This document shows, piece by piece, positions 18,356 to 31,970 of a stretch of 64,000 bases of DNA (position 1 is the stretch's first letter; every line of letters starts with the position of its first letter). The position numbers were made by a program, and so were the translations under genes. This DNA comes from Parascardovia denticolens DSM 10105 = JCM 12538 (lineage in GTDB: Bacteria; Actinomycetota; Actinomycetes; Actinomycetales; Bifidobacteriaceae). Below the pieces are notes generated by a model that made no database searches, had not been told where the DNA came from, and worked only from the letters and a program-made list of their open reading frames with translations. The stretch lies in assembly GCF_001042675.1 (NCBI RefSeq), contig NZ_AP012333.1, forward strand, positions 1,178,001 to 1,242,000. Direction: 5' to 3'.

Positions 18356-21310
18356 ATGGGGACAAGGAACAGGCAACCGCAGGCAGCCAAAGGAAAGGCT
18401 GAAAACAAGGCTGCAGGCAAGGCAAGCGGGGCGAAGGGGACCAAGATGTCTTTCACCCGTTCGGGCAGGCAGGCCCCTTTCCCCTGGTCCCGCCTCTTCC
18501 TCCTCGTTTTCGTAGGTCTGGCGGCCTTGGCCGGGCTTGCGGCCGCTTTGACAAGGTCCAACCTCCCCTCTCCCCTGGTCAGGGCCCCCTTGGCTGACGC
18601 CCACGGAGCCTTGATGACTTTCGGCTTCCTCGGCACGGCCATCAGTCTGGAACGCGGGGTCGCCTTCCGGGCCGGATCCCCCCGCAAACCGACATGGGGA
18701 TTCCTCTCCCCGCTTTTCGGCGCAGTCGGCATGGTCATGATGATTCTGCTGATGACCCGCCTCATCCCTTTGACGACTTGGTGGCCGGCCCTGCCCGGAA
18801 GCCTATGGACCGCCGACATGATCCTCCTGACCGCCGTATACGCCGTCATCTGGACGCGGCAACAATCGGTCTCCCTGCTCATCCAGCTTTTGGGGTCAGC
18901 CGTCGGAGCCTGTGGGATAGGCCTATGGGCCCGCGGAATCGACGCCGCCATCCTGGCCCCTTCATGGATGGTTTTCCTGGTGTTGACCATCGTGGGAGAG
19001 CGCCTGGAACTGGCCCATGTCTCCTTCGTCAGCCGATACGTGGAACCGACTTTAATCGGGTCCAGCATCCTGGCCACCGTGGCCGTCCCGGTTCAGATCA
19101 TGCAGCCCGTGGCCGGCTATCCTCTTCTGGGAATCGCCCTAGCCGCCTTGCTGGTAACCATGCTGCTCAATGACACGGCCATCAAGACCTGGAAGGCGGC
19201 GGGAGTCACCGGCTTCATGGGGATCTGCATGCTTCTGGGCTACCTGTGGGCCTTGGCCGCCAGTTTCCTGTGGATGACCGGGAGGGCGAACCGGAGCGGC
19301 TACTGGGCCGATCTGAGCATCCACGCCTTCGCCTTGGGCTTCGCCATGTCCATGGTGATAGCACATGTCTGCGTCATCATCCCCTCGATCACCAGGCGAC
19401 AGATGCCTTATAACCCGGTCCTCTGGCTCCCCCTTCTCCTGCTTCATCTGGGACTTTTCTTCCGCCTCTTGGGGGCCATCCAGGAAAGGACGATCCTGTG
19501 GAAAGTCGGTGACGCCGTCACCGCCACCTCCGTGCTCGTCCTCATCCTCTGCGTGCTGGGGATGAACGTCGTTGCGGGCCTGAAGCGCAAGAAGCAAGGA
19601 CGGGCTCAGAAAGAGGGGCAAGGCCAGAATCAGCGGCGGGATCAAATCCAGGAAAAAGATCTGAGGAAAGAGGCCCTGGCAGTCCGTAAGGCGCAAACGG
19701 CCCAGGTCAGCCATGACCGGGTCCGCCACCGGGTCACGATGACGACCTCGGACGTCTCTCGTCACGCCCAATCCCATCAGGCCTTCTTCCGCCTGGCCTT
19801 CCAAGCGGTCACCGTCACCATCCTGCTTTTGCTGGCGGCCACCTTCATCTTGGCTGCCTCCCCCACCTTGGCCACGTCGGCCTCAGCGGCCTCAGCCACA
19901 TCCTCTTCGATCGGGTCGGAAGGTTTGGCAGGAGGTCTGGGCCCAAGCTCAGGATCCAGCCTCTCCCCTTCCCAAGGCCCCCAAAGCCAGGAATCGGTCC
20001 GACCAAGCGGAAGGACCAAGCGGATCCGTCTGTCCGTCGGCCCGGACGGCATGTCCTTCAGCCCTTCGAAGATCACGGTCCCGGCGGGAGACAAGCTCTC
20101 CCTCACTTTCGACAATACCGGCGACCAAAGGCATGATTTGGTTCTGGATAATGGTCTTTCCACCGGCCCCCTGACCCCGGGGACAAGTAAAACCGTGGAC
20201 GTGGGGATCATCAGCCACAGCATGGAAGGCTGGTGCTCCATCACCGGCCACCGGCAGATGGGGATGAACCTGACCATCATCGCCGTCAATAGCCAAGGCC
20301 AGGAAGCGGGGGCTTCATCAACGGGCGGGAGAGGAAGCAAGGCCGGCTCTTCGGGGAATTCCTCGGAATCCTCTTCAGGGACGGGGACATCGACCGGAGA
20401 CCCTTCCGACGTCCCCGTCCCCACCTATTCGCAACTGCAGAAGCAGGCGGCGACCAGCAAGCCCTACGACCCCGCCTTGCCCTCTTATACTCCCACCGAT
20501 TCCAGCGGACGGGTCCGCTCCCTGACCATGACCGTCACCGAAACCAAGACCACCATCGCCGAAGGGGTCAGCCAGACCGTCATCCATTACAACGGGACCA
20601 GCCCCGGGCCGATATTGAGGGGGAAGGCCGGCGACACTTTCCGCATCACTCTGGTCAATAAAGGGAGCATGGCCCATTCCATCGACTTCCACGCCGGTGA
20701 CGACGCCGCTCCGGACAAGGCCATGAAGTCAATCGAACCCGGTCGGACCTTGGTCTATACCTTCCGCGCCCCCCGCTCGGGCATCTGGATGTATCACTGC
20801 TCAACCGCCCCTATGAGCAACCACATAGCCAACGGCATGTTCGGGGCCGTCATCATCGAGCCGAAAACAGGATGGCCGCCCGTGGACAAGGAATTCGTGC
20901 TTATCGGGTCGGAGATGTATCTGGGCCCGCAAGCGGGTTTGGCGGATCCCCAAAAGGTTTCCTCCATGACGGCCGATCTGACCGCCTTCAATGGGCGGGC
21001 CTTCCAGTACGACGCCTATCCGCTGACCGCCCGCATAGGCGAAAAAGTGCGGATTTGGGTGCTCAACGCCGGGCCGAACAGCCCCCTCTCCTTCCACGTG
21101 GTGGGGACCCAATTCTCCACGGTCTGGTCGGAAGGCCGCTACCTGGTGAAAGACGGCTCCACCACCGGGGGCCAGGTTCTTCCCCTGCTTCCCGCTCAAG
21201 GCGGTTTCGTGGAGATGACCTTCCGGACGGCCGGAAAATACCCCTTTGTCAATCACATCATGAGCCTGGCCGAAAAGGGACAGCACGGCTTCATCCAAGT
21301 CAGCAAGTGA
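18356..21310 (+). CDS. Membrane-anchored copper nitrite reductase-like protein (TM domain + three cupredoxin domains)
   Basis: A 984-residue fusion. Residues about 45-420 contain roughly a dozen hydrophobic helices with scattered histidines (DAHGALMTFG, HAFALGFAMSMVIAH), resembling heme- or NnrS-like membrane proteins. Another helix near 485-505 leads to an outward-facing part. There a plastocyanin-like domain (about 555-645; RHDL, WCSITGHRQMGM copper ligands) precedes two NirK-type cupredoxin domains. Type 1/type 2 copper ligands are visible: His774, IDFH with His779, YHC with His814 and Cys815, His823, Met828 and the C-terminal FHVVG. NirK reduces nitrite to nitric oxide; activity here is inferred. 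GGAAAG lies eight bases before the ATG. Similar fused proteins occur in some bifidobacteria. Confidence 0.85.
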   Translation: MGTRNRQPQAAKGKAENKAAGKASGAKGTKMSFTRSGRQAPFPWSRLFLLVFVGLAALAGLAAALTRSNLPSPLVRAPLADAHGALMTFGFLGTAISLERGVAFRAGSPRKPTWGFLSPLFGAVGMVMMILLMTRLIPLTTWWPALPGSLWTADMILLTAVYAVIWTRQQSVSLLIQLLGSAVGACGIGLWARGIDAAILAPSWMVFLVLTIVGERLELAHVSFVSRYVEPTLIGSSILATVAVPVQIMQPVAGYPLLGIALAALLVTMLLNDTAIKTWKAAGVTGFMGICMLLGYLWALAASFLWMTGRANRSGYWADLSIHAFALGFAMSMVIAHVCVIIPSITRRQMPYNPVLWLPLLLLHLGLFFRLLGAIQERTILWKVGDAVTATSVLVLILCVLGMNVVAGLKRKKQGRAQKEGQGQNQRRDQIQEKDLRKEALAVRKAQTAQVSHDRVRHRVTMTTSDVSRHAQSHQAFFRLAFQAVTVTILLLLAATFILAASPTLATSASAASATSSSIGSEGLAGGLGPSSGSSLSPSQGPQSQESVRPSGRTKRIRLSVGPDGMSFSPSKITVPAGDKLSLTFDNTGDQRHDLVLDNGLSTGPLTPGTSKTVDVGIISHSMEGWCSITGHRQMGMNLTIIAVNSQGQEAGASSTGGRGSKAGSSGNSSESSSGTGTSTGDPSDVPVPTYSQLQKQAATSKPYDPALPSYTPTDSSGRVRSLTMTVTETKTTIAEGVSQTVIHYNGTSPGPILRGKAGDTFRITLVNKGSMAHSIDFHAGDDAAPDKAMKSIEPGRTLVYTFRAPRSGIWMYHCSTAPMSNHIANGMFGAVIIEPKTGWPPVDKEFVLIGSEMYLGPQAGLADPQKVSSMTADLTAFNGRAFQYDAYPLTARIGEKVRIWVLNAGPNSPLSFHVVGTQFSTVWSEGRYLVKDGSTTGGQVLPLLPAQGGFVEMTFRTAGKYPFVNHIMSLAEKGQHGFIQVSK

Positions 21311-21390
21311 AAGCCCGATCAACACAGCCAATGGAAGTCAGGCCACGAAAGAGGTCAGCAATCAGTTGAAGGAGATTCAGCTCCTCGGCG

Positions 21391-25208
<3,818 letters not shown>

Positions 25209-28200
25209 TCAGGCGTTCAAAGACCTCAAAACCTGCAATTGCTGAGATTTCACCGACAGCTGCCCCTGGTCCTCCATCCGGGCCCAAGCGATGAGCAAAG
25301 TCTTGGCGGGGACGAAAAGCTTGTCCTCCACGCAGACTCGGGCCGCGTTTTGAATGATATCGCGTATCTGAGGATTTGGCCAGACCGGTATTTCAGTAGC
25401 GGACAAGACATCCGCCGCCTCCTGGACGGTCGTCGGCAAAGCCACCCCTTGGGAGGAGCAGCGTTCTTCCAACTCCCTCAACTCGGCCGAAGCCTGGTCG
25501 GCGACGACGGAGCTGATGTCCAAGCTCAACAGATAGGCTGCGGCCGCCACCCGGAAGTCATCCTTCATCCAGGCGGCGAAGGCCATCCGATAGTAGCCGA
25601 AAGATGCGTCCTCCCTGTCCTGGGCCAAAGAGACGGCGTTGACGGCGGCAGCGAAATCGGATTCCCAATCATCAGCCGCGGCCAGGCCCGTCGCCTGCCG
25701 CAAATGGACCAAGGTGTAGGTCGGGGCGTAAGCGACTGCCTGATTCAGGTGCCCCGCGGCCTTCTCCGGCTGGTGCACCATCATGTAGGCGTCAGCCAGA
25801 CGGCAGTGGGCCACGAAGAGTTCATCCGGAATGAGGACCGTCCTCTCTCCTTCGGTGGCGAAAAGCCGGTTATAAAGCACCCGGTCGGCGTAGGAGTTGA
25901 AATAGCGAGGGACCAGGCCTTCCTGATGGAAGAGGTCGTCCAGCTGTTTGACGGCCTTCTCCTGATTGGCGAACGCCTGCTGGAACTGGCCGGCCTGGAA
26001 AAGGTCGTTGGATTTCTCTCGGGCTTCGTTGAAACGGTCCACCCAAGTGAAGGTGATTTCGGGGACGGGGGCCCCGTCGATGAGGGACGAAGTCACCAGG
26101 GCCGCCTTCTCCTTCAGCTCGGGATCGGCCACGGCGTTCACGTACGACATGACGGTCTCGGCCTTGGCGGCGGAGGACATGTGGGCGTTGTCCGCGATCT
26201 TGCGGATCTCATCGGCCGCCCAATGCAGCAGGTCTTCGCGTTGGATGGCCAGGCCTTCGCTCCCCTGGGCGTTCATGGCCCTGGCGGCGACGGGGTCCAG
26301 GGCCCGGTCGGCCATTTCCGGCTCTTCATGGGCTCCACGAGGGGAGAAACAGTCGTCGTGGATGTCGAAGTCCGGCTTGATCTCCTGCAGGGACCCGTCC
26401 TCCTCGTCCTCCTTCATGGTCGCGCCGAATGACCGGTAGACTTCACGGGGATCGATCCGAGTCATGGAGGGCAGGACGTCGCGGAATTCCTGGCGGGTGA
26501 AGGTGACGGTGACCAGAGGGGTCAGGCCGGCCGTACTGTCTTCGCTGGCGTCGATGCTGATGGGCTCCGGCTGTTGCTGGTCCGGGGCGTCGAACAGGCG
26601 CAGGGGGAAGAAGGCTTCCTGCTCCTCTCCGGGTCCTTCGTCTGGATCCGGGTCCGAGGCCGATTCCGCATCCAGGGTCTCGCCCGACCGCGCGCCGAAT
26701 CTTTTGTCCTGATCCTCGTTCGGATTCTCGGTCCCTTCCTCGTCCCTTTCCTTTTGATGATCGCGAGCCGGATCCCCTTTCTCCTGCCGGCTGGCCTCTG
26801 GCCGGCCATCCCCGGAAGCGGCTTGGGCCTGGTTGTCCTCCCAGGCGTGCTCTTCCATGGAATCCAGGTCCACGTCTTCCATGAGCTGGGAAAAGGCCTT
26901 GTTGACCTCCTCTTGGCTGACCTGATGGGCGGGGCGCGACGGGCCCGTATGAGTAGGATTGGCGGGATTGGACTGGTTGGATGCAGACGAATTGATAGCC
27001 GGACCTTGCCATTTGGCCGCATGCGGGGCCATATCATCCACGGGGCCGTGCTGATCCCCGTCTTTCGGGGCCGACTTGGCGTCCCCTTCCGCCGAGGCTT
27101 CGCTCATGGATAGGAAGTCGTTCCCCTTGCTTTTGATTACATGCCGGACCGCGGCCATCAGATTCTCGGCCAGGTCATGGGCGATGTCGGCCGCCTTCGC
27201 TTTCACGTCGGCCGCCTTCCGATCCAGGCCCAAGGAATCAATCCGGATGGAGACGGACTGGACGTCCGGGTCGAGGCCGAAGGCGTAAGCGGCGAAAATC
27301 AAACCCAAAGAGAGGTTGTAGCCAGTGCTTTTGCGCTCCCTCCAACTGGTCCCGCTGTTCACCCATTGGTCTGAAGTCGGGTCATAAATGCGGGTGGGCA
27401 TCAGGCTGGAGCTGACCGAAGTGAAGGCGATGGCCACTGACCCGGATTCCAGGTTCGAGCGGAAGTTCACGTCGTAGCGGAAGGGGATGCGGGTATGGGC
27501 GAGAAGGTCGCTGAGGGCCTGACGGTAAGCCCATTCATGCGTCAGCTTCTGGCCGTCCCCGTCCTCATTCCTATACTCGTCCTTGTCCCCGTTTTCATTC
27601 TCCTGATCGGAATCCATCCCATCGGCATCAGCCAGATACCCCTTGCCCACTTGACCGGCGATGGAATAAAGCTCCTGGTAAGCGGCGATGGTCGACTCTT
27701 CCGGTTTCTCCGGGTTCTCCCAAAAATCAGGGCTGTCAATCAGGCGACGTACCCAAGGGAGTTGTGAGGCGGAGGGAAGAGCCCGGGCCCGCAGCCCTGT
27801 CGCGGCAGTGAGGCCGAAGGGGTAGGAATCCTGAGGAATGGGGGTCTGGGCCAGGTTCAGGTCGCCCTCGCTCAAGTAATAGGCTGGCGGCAGGGAAATC
27901 AGGACCCCATGGGCCGGATGCGTCAGGAAGGCCATATCCAGCCGGGCGATCCGCTCCTGGCTCAGGCTCGCTTCGGTGGCTGGATAGCCGGCCGTATCCA
28001 TGGCGTCCACGAAATCGGAGACCATGTGGATCCGGTTGACGGCGGTCTCCATCCGAATGGCCTGCATGGCCGACAGGAGGTCCAAACCATCCCAAATCAT
28101 GGTGATGAGGTTGGTATCCGGATTGGAAAAGGCCCGCACCGGCTCTTTCCCGTGGACGGCCTTCAGCCCGGGGCGGAGGTTCTCCCCTACCACGTCCTGG

Positions 28201-29231
28201 CTCAAAGAGACGAAATAATCCTCAATCCCCGAGACGGACAGGCCCCGTTGATTCTCTTCGGCAACGTCCTCATGGATGGTCCGGAAGGCATTGACCGGGG
28301 CCCGCAACCGCAAACGGGTAGTCAGATTGCCCACCCCGAATTGGGGGGTCAGGCCGGCGACTTGGGGATACATGTGGATGAGGAAGAAGGCCACCGTCAT
28401 GGCGTCCCTGTACAGCAGATCGTCTTTCAGGTGGTCCGGCAGAGGAATGAGGGTCTGTTCCAGACAGAAAAGCCCGTCGCTTTCCAGCCAGCCGGCCGTC
28501 CAGGCGAAAGGCTCGTCCGCGCCGGAGCGGGTGAAGATCCCTCCTTGCGAGGCATAAATCCTCTGTGGGAATGCCTCCGGGGAACGGAAGGGGTCATACG
28601 CGGGATTGGGGGCATGTTCCCTGCGCAGGCTCATCCGATAGTCGAAACCCCGCTTGTCGCCGCAGATCCGGGCCATGTCGAAATAGCCTTCGGAGTCCTT
28701 CCCGAAAAGCACCACGGGATCGCTCAAATGGGCAGGGTCGGGGAAGATGCTGTTCGTGTGGTAGATCTGCCCCACCTCGTCGCAGTACCCGACCGGGATG
28801 ACCACGTCGTAGCTGGCGAAAAAGCACAGCAAGGCCGCCCTGTCGCTGCCTGTCCGGTCATCGGCGGTCGTGTCCAGCCATCCGATCCTGGGGAAGGGGA
28901 ACTGGTCCCTATAGGGGATATCGTCGAAGATCCGCCGGTCCATGTCCGACGGGACGGAAAAGGCTTCCCATTCGTTCCCTTGGGCGTCAGAGACCGAAGT
29001 CAGGCTGATCGTATCGTCCTGGTCGGCATCGGTTTCCGGGGCTTCGGCTTCGCTCAGCAGGCCACCCTCCCGCTGCTCCCACTCATGTGGATCGTCGTGT
29101 GGATCTAAATGCTTCACCTTAAACCCGATTCCCGTGTGTCCCAAAGTTTCCGTCGTCCGTCTGGCCGTGCCAGGCAAAAGCCCATCGAAAAGCCCATCGA
29201 AAATCCAACCGTCCGGGCCATCAGCGCTCAT
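25209..29231 (-). CDS. Large conserved hypothetical protein, acidic linker and helical-repeat C-terminus
   Basis: A 1340-residue protein not recognised as a characterised family. Residues 1-800 look globular and mixed alpha/beta with few hydrophobic stretches. About 800-920 is a low-complexity, Asp/Glu/Gln/Pro-rich linker (EKGDPARDHQKERDEEGT and similar). From about 1060 onward there are regular helix pairs (NEAREKSNDLFQAGQFQQAF, FVAHCRLADAYMMVHQPEKA) that look like tetratricopeptide repeats. No signal peptide or membrane helix was found, so it is probably cytoplasmic. It starts 146 bases from a divergent membrane-protein gene and ends 42 bases before ligA on the same strand. Start is the first in-frame ATG; its ribosome site is weak. 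Confidence 0.75.
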   Translation of the reverse strand: MSADGPDGWIFDGLFDGLLPGTARRTTETLGHTGIGFKVKHLDPHDDPHEWEQREGGLLSEAEAPETDADQDDTISLTSVSDAQGNEWEAFSVPSDMDRRIFDDIPYRDQFPFPRIGWLDTTADDRTGSDRAALLCFFASYDVVIPVGYCDEVGQIYHTNSIFPDPAHLSDPVVLFGKDSEGYFDMARICGDKRGFDYRMSLRREHAPNPAYDPFRSPEAFPQRIYASQGGIFTRSGADEPFAWTAGWLESDGLFCLEQTLIPLPDHLKDDLLYRDAMTVAFFLIHMYPQVAGLTPQFGVGNLTTRLRLRAPVNAFRTIHEDVAEENQRGLSVSGIEDYFVSLSQDVVGENLRPGLKAVHGKEPVRAFSNPDTNLITMIWDGLDLLSAMQAIRMETAVNRIHMVSDFVDAMDTAGYPATEASLSQERIARLDMAFLTHPAHGVLISLPPAYYLSEGDLNLAQTPIPQDSYPFGLTAATGLRARALPSASQLPWVRRLIDSPDFWENPEKPEESTIAAYQELYSIAGQVGKGYLADADGMDSDQENENGDKDEYRNEDGDGQKLTHEWAYRQALSDLLAHTRIPFRYDVNFRSNLESGSVAIAFTSVSSSLMPTRIYDPTSDQWVNSGTSWRERKSTGYNLSLGLIFAAYAFGLDPDVQSVSIRIDSLGLDRKAADVKAKAADIAHDLAENLMAAVRHVIKSKGNDFLSMSEASAEGDAKSAPKDGDQHGPVDDMAPHAAKWQGPAINSSASNQSNPANPTHTGPSRPAHQVSQEEVNKAFSQLMEDVDLDSMEEHAWEDNQAQAASGDGRPEASRQEKGDPARDHQKERDEEGTENPNEDQDKRFGARSGETLDAESASDPDPDEGPGEEQEAFFPLRLFDAPDQQQPEPISIDASEDSTAGLTPLVTVTFTRQEFRDVLPSMTRIDPREVYRSFGATMKEDEEDGSLQEIKPDFDIHDDCFSPRGAHEEPEMADRALDPVAARAMNAQGSEGLAIQREDLLHWAADEIRKIADNAHMSSAAKAETVMSYVNAVADPELKEKAALVTSSLIDGAPVPEITFTWVDRFNEAREKSNDLFQAGQFQQAFANQEKAVKQLDDLFHQEGLVPRYFNSYADRVLYNRLFATEGERTVLIPDELFVAHCRLADAYMMVHQPEKAAGHLNQAVAYAPTYTLVHLRQATGLAAADDWESDFAAAVNAVSLAQDREDASFGYYRMAFAAWMKDDFRVAAAAYLLSLDISSVVADQASAELRELEERCSSQGVALPTTVQEAADVLSATEIPVWPNPQIRDIIQNAARVCVEDKLFVPAKTLLIAWARMEDQGQLSVKSQQLQVLRSLNA

Positions 29232-29377
29232 GTCATGGTCATGTTTCCTTCCCTATTTTAAGGTTTGGGGGCAACCTCCTGGCGGATTTCGCCTTCAGAC
29301 ATGTCACACCTGCCGAAAGGCGCGAGCGGCCCCGGCCGAACGAGCCGCAGAGGCAGGCACTCGGCTACAATGAGTCT

Positions 29378-31816
29378 GTGGCTGAGAAACGGATACGACA
29401 GACTTACACGGCTTATCACCGGCGGGGAAAGACCCCCCGAAGCTTGTCCTATATCCTCCTGGCCTTGGTGGTGACGCTTCTGACCGAGGCGACCGTCTTC
29501 AACCTCTCCTTTTGGAAGACCGCCTTCTCCTCCTCGAATTTCCCCGTTCCCTCTTACAGCATCGCCCAGCTGGCCTCCGGCCACCACCTCGGCAGCGGTT
29601 TGAAACCGGCCTCGCAGGCATTCCTGACCGTCACCGATTCCTCCCAGGCATATATCGACATCCCCCTTGTCCCCAAGACCGTCGTCTCACACCTCTATCT
29701 GAACAGCGAGGGGATAGACTCCCCCGGCTTCAATGACGCCAACTCCCCGGTCCGCGGTTCCTACTCGGTCATCATAAACGGAAACACCTTCAACCTCAGC
29801 CCGCAAATCCGCAGGACCGCCTATCTGACCCTTCCCTCCCCTTCGCCGGCATCGTCCACGGCATCGTCCCTGCGCATCTGGATCAGCGAACCCAAAGGGA
29901 GCCAAATCGCCCTGAAATCCATCCAAGTCAACCCGCAGATCCCCTTCTCCTTCAACGGCATCCGGGTCGGCCTCCTCTTTTTGCTCCTCTTCTTGCTGAT
30001 CGCCCTGCGGCCACGGTCGGAACTGTATCGGATGCCCTTGAATCCCTCCTCCCGCGGGCAAAGGACCGTTTTCGGCCTGTTCATCCTCCTGCCCTGCCTG
30101 GCTTTGATCGTTGGATCGGCCATGGCTTTCGGCCTGGTGCAGACCGAAGGGGTCTACCATCTGACGCCCGATTCCTACACTTACAATTTCCACCAGTATC
30201 AGCTGTCCGCCCAGGCGATCTTGAAAGGCCAGCCTTGGGTCGATCTGCCCGTGGACCCCCTTCTGGCCAAAGCGGCACGCCCGCATTCGGTGGCCACCCG
30301 CAACCACCTGCTTTCCCAAGGCGCGACCATCTACTGGGACTACGTCTTCTATCAGGGGCACTGGTATTCCTATTTCGGGATCATCCCCGCCCTCCTGCTT
30401 TTCCTCCCCTTCCAATTCCTCACCTCGGGCATGCATCCGGGCGGACTCTGGCTCAACTCCATCACCGCCTCCTTCTTCCTTCTTGCCTCGGCCATGCTGT
30501 TCGGGACCCTGGCCCTGATCCGCTTCCTTAAACGGTATTTCCCCTCCATCAGCCTGGGACAGACCATTCTGGCCATCATCGCCATGCTCTGCGGAAGCAA
30601 TATCATCTCCCTTTTGACCAACCTCAGTTTCTACTGCATCCCCACCGCCAGCGCCACCGCTTTGATGGCTCTGGGCTTCTGGCTTTGGCTGGGGGCGAGG
30701 CGGATTTACGATCCAAAGCTCGGCCGTTATCGGATGTGGACAGTGGCGGACGCCGATGCCAGGAACGATGCCGATGCTAAAAATGATGCCGGCGCTGGAA
30801 ACTATGCCAAAGTCGGAGACCATGGCGGCGCCGGAAACACTGTCAATACTAAAAACACCGCCACTGCTGGGAACACCGTCACTGCTGATCAAGCGGAATT
30901 CTTCTCATCAGCCCGCATCTTCTGGGGATCCTTCTGCATGGCCCTGGCCCTCGGCTGCCGACCTCCCTTCATCCTTTCCACCCTCTTGCTCATCCCCCTC
31001 TACCGCGAACTCCTCGTCGTCCGCCGTCGGGCGACCGGCCGCAAGTCCAGCTGGATCCCGACCACCTTGACCGCCCTTATCCCAGCCCTCATCGCCATGG
31101 CCCCGGTGCTCATCTCCAATAAACTGAAATTCGGTTCCCTGCTAGATTTCGGCAGCAAATACCAGATGACCGTGGAGGATCTGACCACCTACAAGGCCCC
31201 CCTCAGCTCGGTCGTCCAAGGCTTCCTGACCAATTTCTGGGCCCCCTTCCAAACCACGCCTGGATTCGCCTTCCCCTTCATCAACTCCTACGCCCCGACC
31301 TTCCGCCCTTGGATGTATTCCGATAACCTCATGGCCGGGATCTTCGCCTTCGCCCCACTCTGCTGGCTGATCCTGGGCGTCGTGATTCCTGGTGTCTGGC
31401 GCGGGCTCTGGCGCAGCCGCACCTTCCTTCTCTTCTGGCTCAGCCTGGGCCTGGCCTTCGGTCTCAATCTGCTGGAGGCCTACATGGGTGGGATCGACTG
31501 GCGTTATATGAACGATTTTTCCTGGCTGATCACCCTGGCCTCCCTGCCCGTCTTCGTCCTGCTCACTTCCCGTTTCCTGGTTCCAGCCGCGACTGGCGCC
31601 CCAGGAAAACCGGCAGGTCCGGCATCGGCAAACAACCAAGGCGGCAAGGCGATCGGTCGCTTCTTCGCTTCCTTCGCCCTGTGGATCCTGGTCTTGGTCG
31701 TCCTTTTCGAACTCCTGGTCTTCGTCTTGACCATCTTCGATCCCTCGCGAGCCCATAGTCTGCTGGCGGTCAGCCCGTCCGTCTTCTACGCCATGAAGAG
31801 CGTATTCCTGATTTAG
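29378..31816 (+). CDS. Large polytopic membrane protein of unknown function
   Basis: An 812-residue protein with an N-terminal helix (about 25-45), an exported domain of about 140 residues, then around ten membrane helices. The layout, with the acidic/aromatic loop after helix three (LTPDSYTYNFHQYQLSAQA), recalls GT-C-fold glycosyltransferases, but no diagnostic motif is clear. Residues about 455-505 form a repetitive Asn/Ala/Asp/Thr-rich loop (DADARNDADAKNDAGAGN) that interrupts the hydrophobic core. Start is GTG at 29378 without an obvious ribosome site. It is divergent from the 1340-residue protein gene and convergent with an aminotransferase gene. Confidence 0.7.
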   Translation: MAEKRIRQTYTAYHRRGKTPRSLSYILLALVVTLLTEATVFNLSFWKTAFSSSNFPVPSYSIAQLASGHHLGSGLKPASQAFLTVTDSSQAYIDIPLVPKTVVSHLYLNSEGIDSPGFNDANSPVRGSYSVIINGNTFNLSPQIRRTAYLTLPSPSPASSTASSLRIWISEPKGSQIALKSIQVNPQIPFSFNGIRVGLLFLLLFLLIALRPRSELYRMPLNPSSRGQRTVFGLFILLPCLALIVGSAMAFGLVQTEGVYHLTPDSYTYNFHQYQLSAQAILKGQPWVDLPVDPLLAKAARPHSVATRNHLLSQGATIYWDYVFYQGHWYSYFGIIPALLLFLPFQFLTSGMHPGGLWLNSITASFFLLASAMLFGTLALIRFLKRYFPSISLGQTILAIIAMLCGSNIISLLTNLSFYCIPTASATALMALGFWLWLGARRIYDPKLGRYRMWTVADADARNDADAKNDAGAGNYAKVGDHGGAGNTVNTKNTATAGNTVTADQAEFFSSARIFWGSFCMALALGCRPPFILSTLLLIPLYRELLVVRRRATGRKSSWIPTTLTALIPALIAMAPVLISNKLKFGSLLDFGSKYQMTVEDLTTYKAPLSSVVQGFLTNFWAPFQTTPGFAFPFINSYAPTFRPWMYSDNLMAGIFAFAPLCWLILGVVIPGVWRGLWRSRTFLLFWLSLGLAFGLNLLEAYMGGIDWRYMNDFSWLITLASLPVFVLLTSRFLVPAATGAPGKPAGPASANNQGGKAIGRFFASFALWILVLVVLFELLVFVLTIFDPSRAHSLLAVSPSVFYAMKSVFLI

Positions 31817-31925
31817 CCAGCTTTAGCTGTGCCTGCCAACTTTGGCCAAACTTAGATAGCTTTAGCCAAACTCAACAAAACTTGGCCAAGCTTAGCCAGT
31901 TTAGCCTGAATCAGCCGACTTTGAC
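31817..31925. repeat. Degenerate short-period repeat between convergent genes
   Basis: Variants of TTTAGCCAAAC / TTGGCCAAGC recur about every 10-11 bases (for example AACTTTGGCCAAAC, CTTTAGCCAAAC, ACTTGGCCAAGC). Copies diverge too much for a clean tandem repeat. Function unknown; it may have arisen by slippage or contain overlapping small hairpins (TTGGCCAA is self-complementary). Confidence 0.45.
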
Positions 31926-31970
31926 GCGACTCGGTGCGCCCCTCGTTCAGGCGCCCTTATTCGCCCTTAT

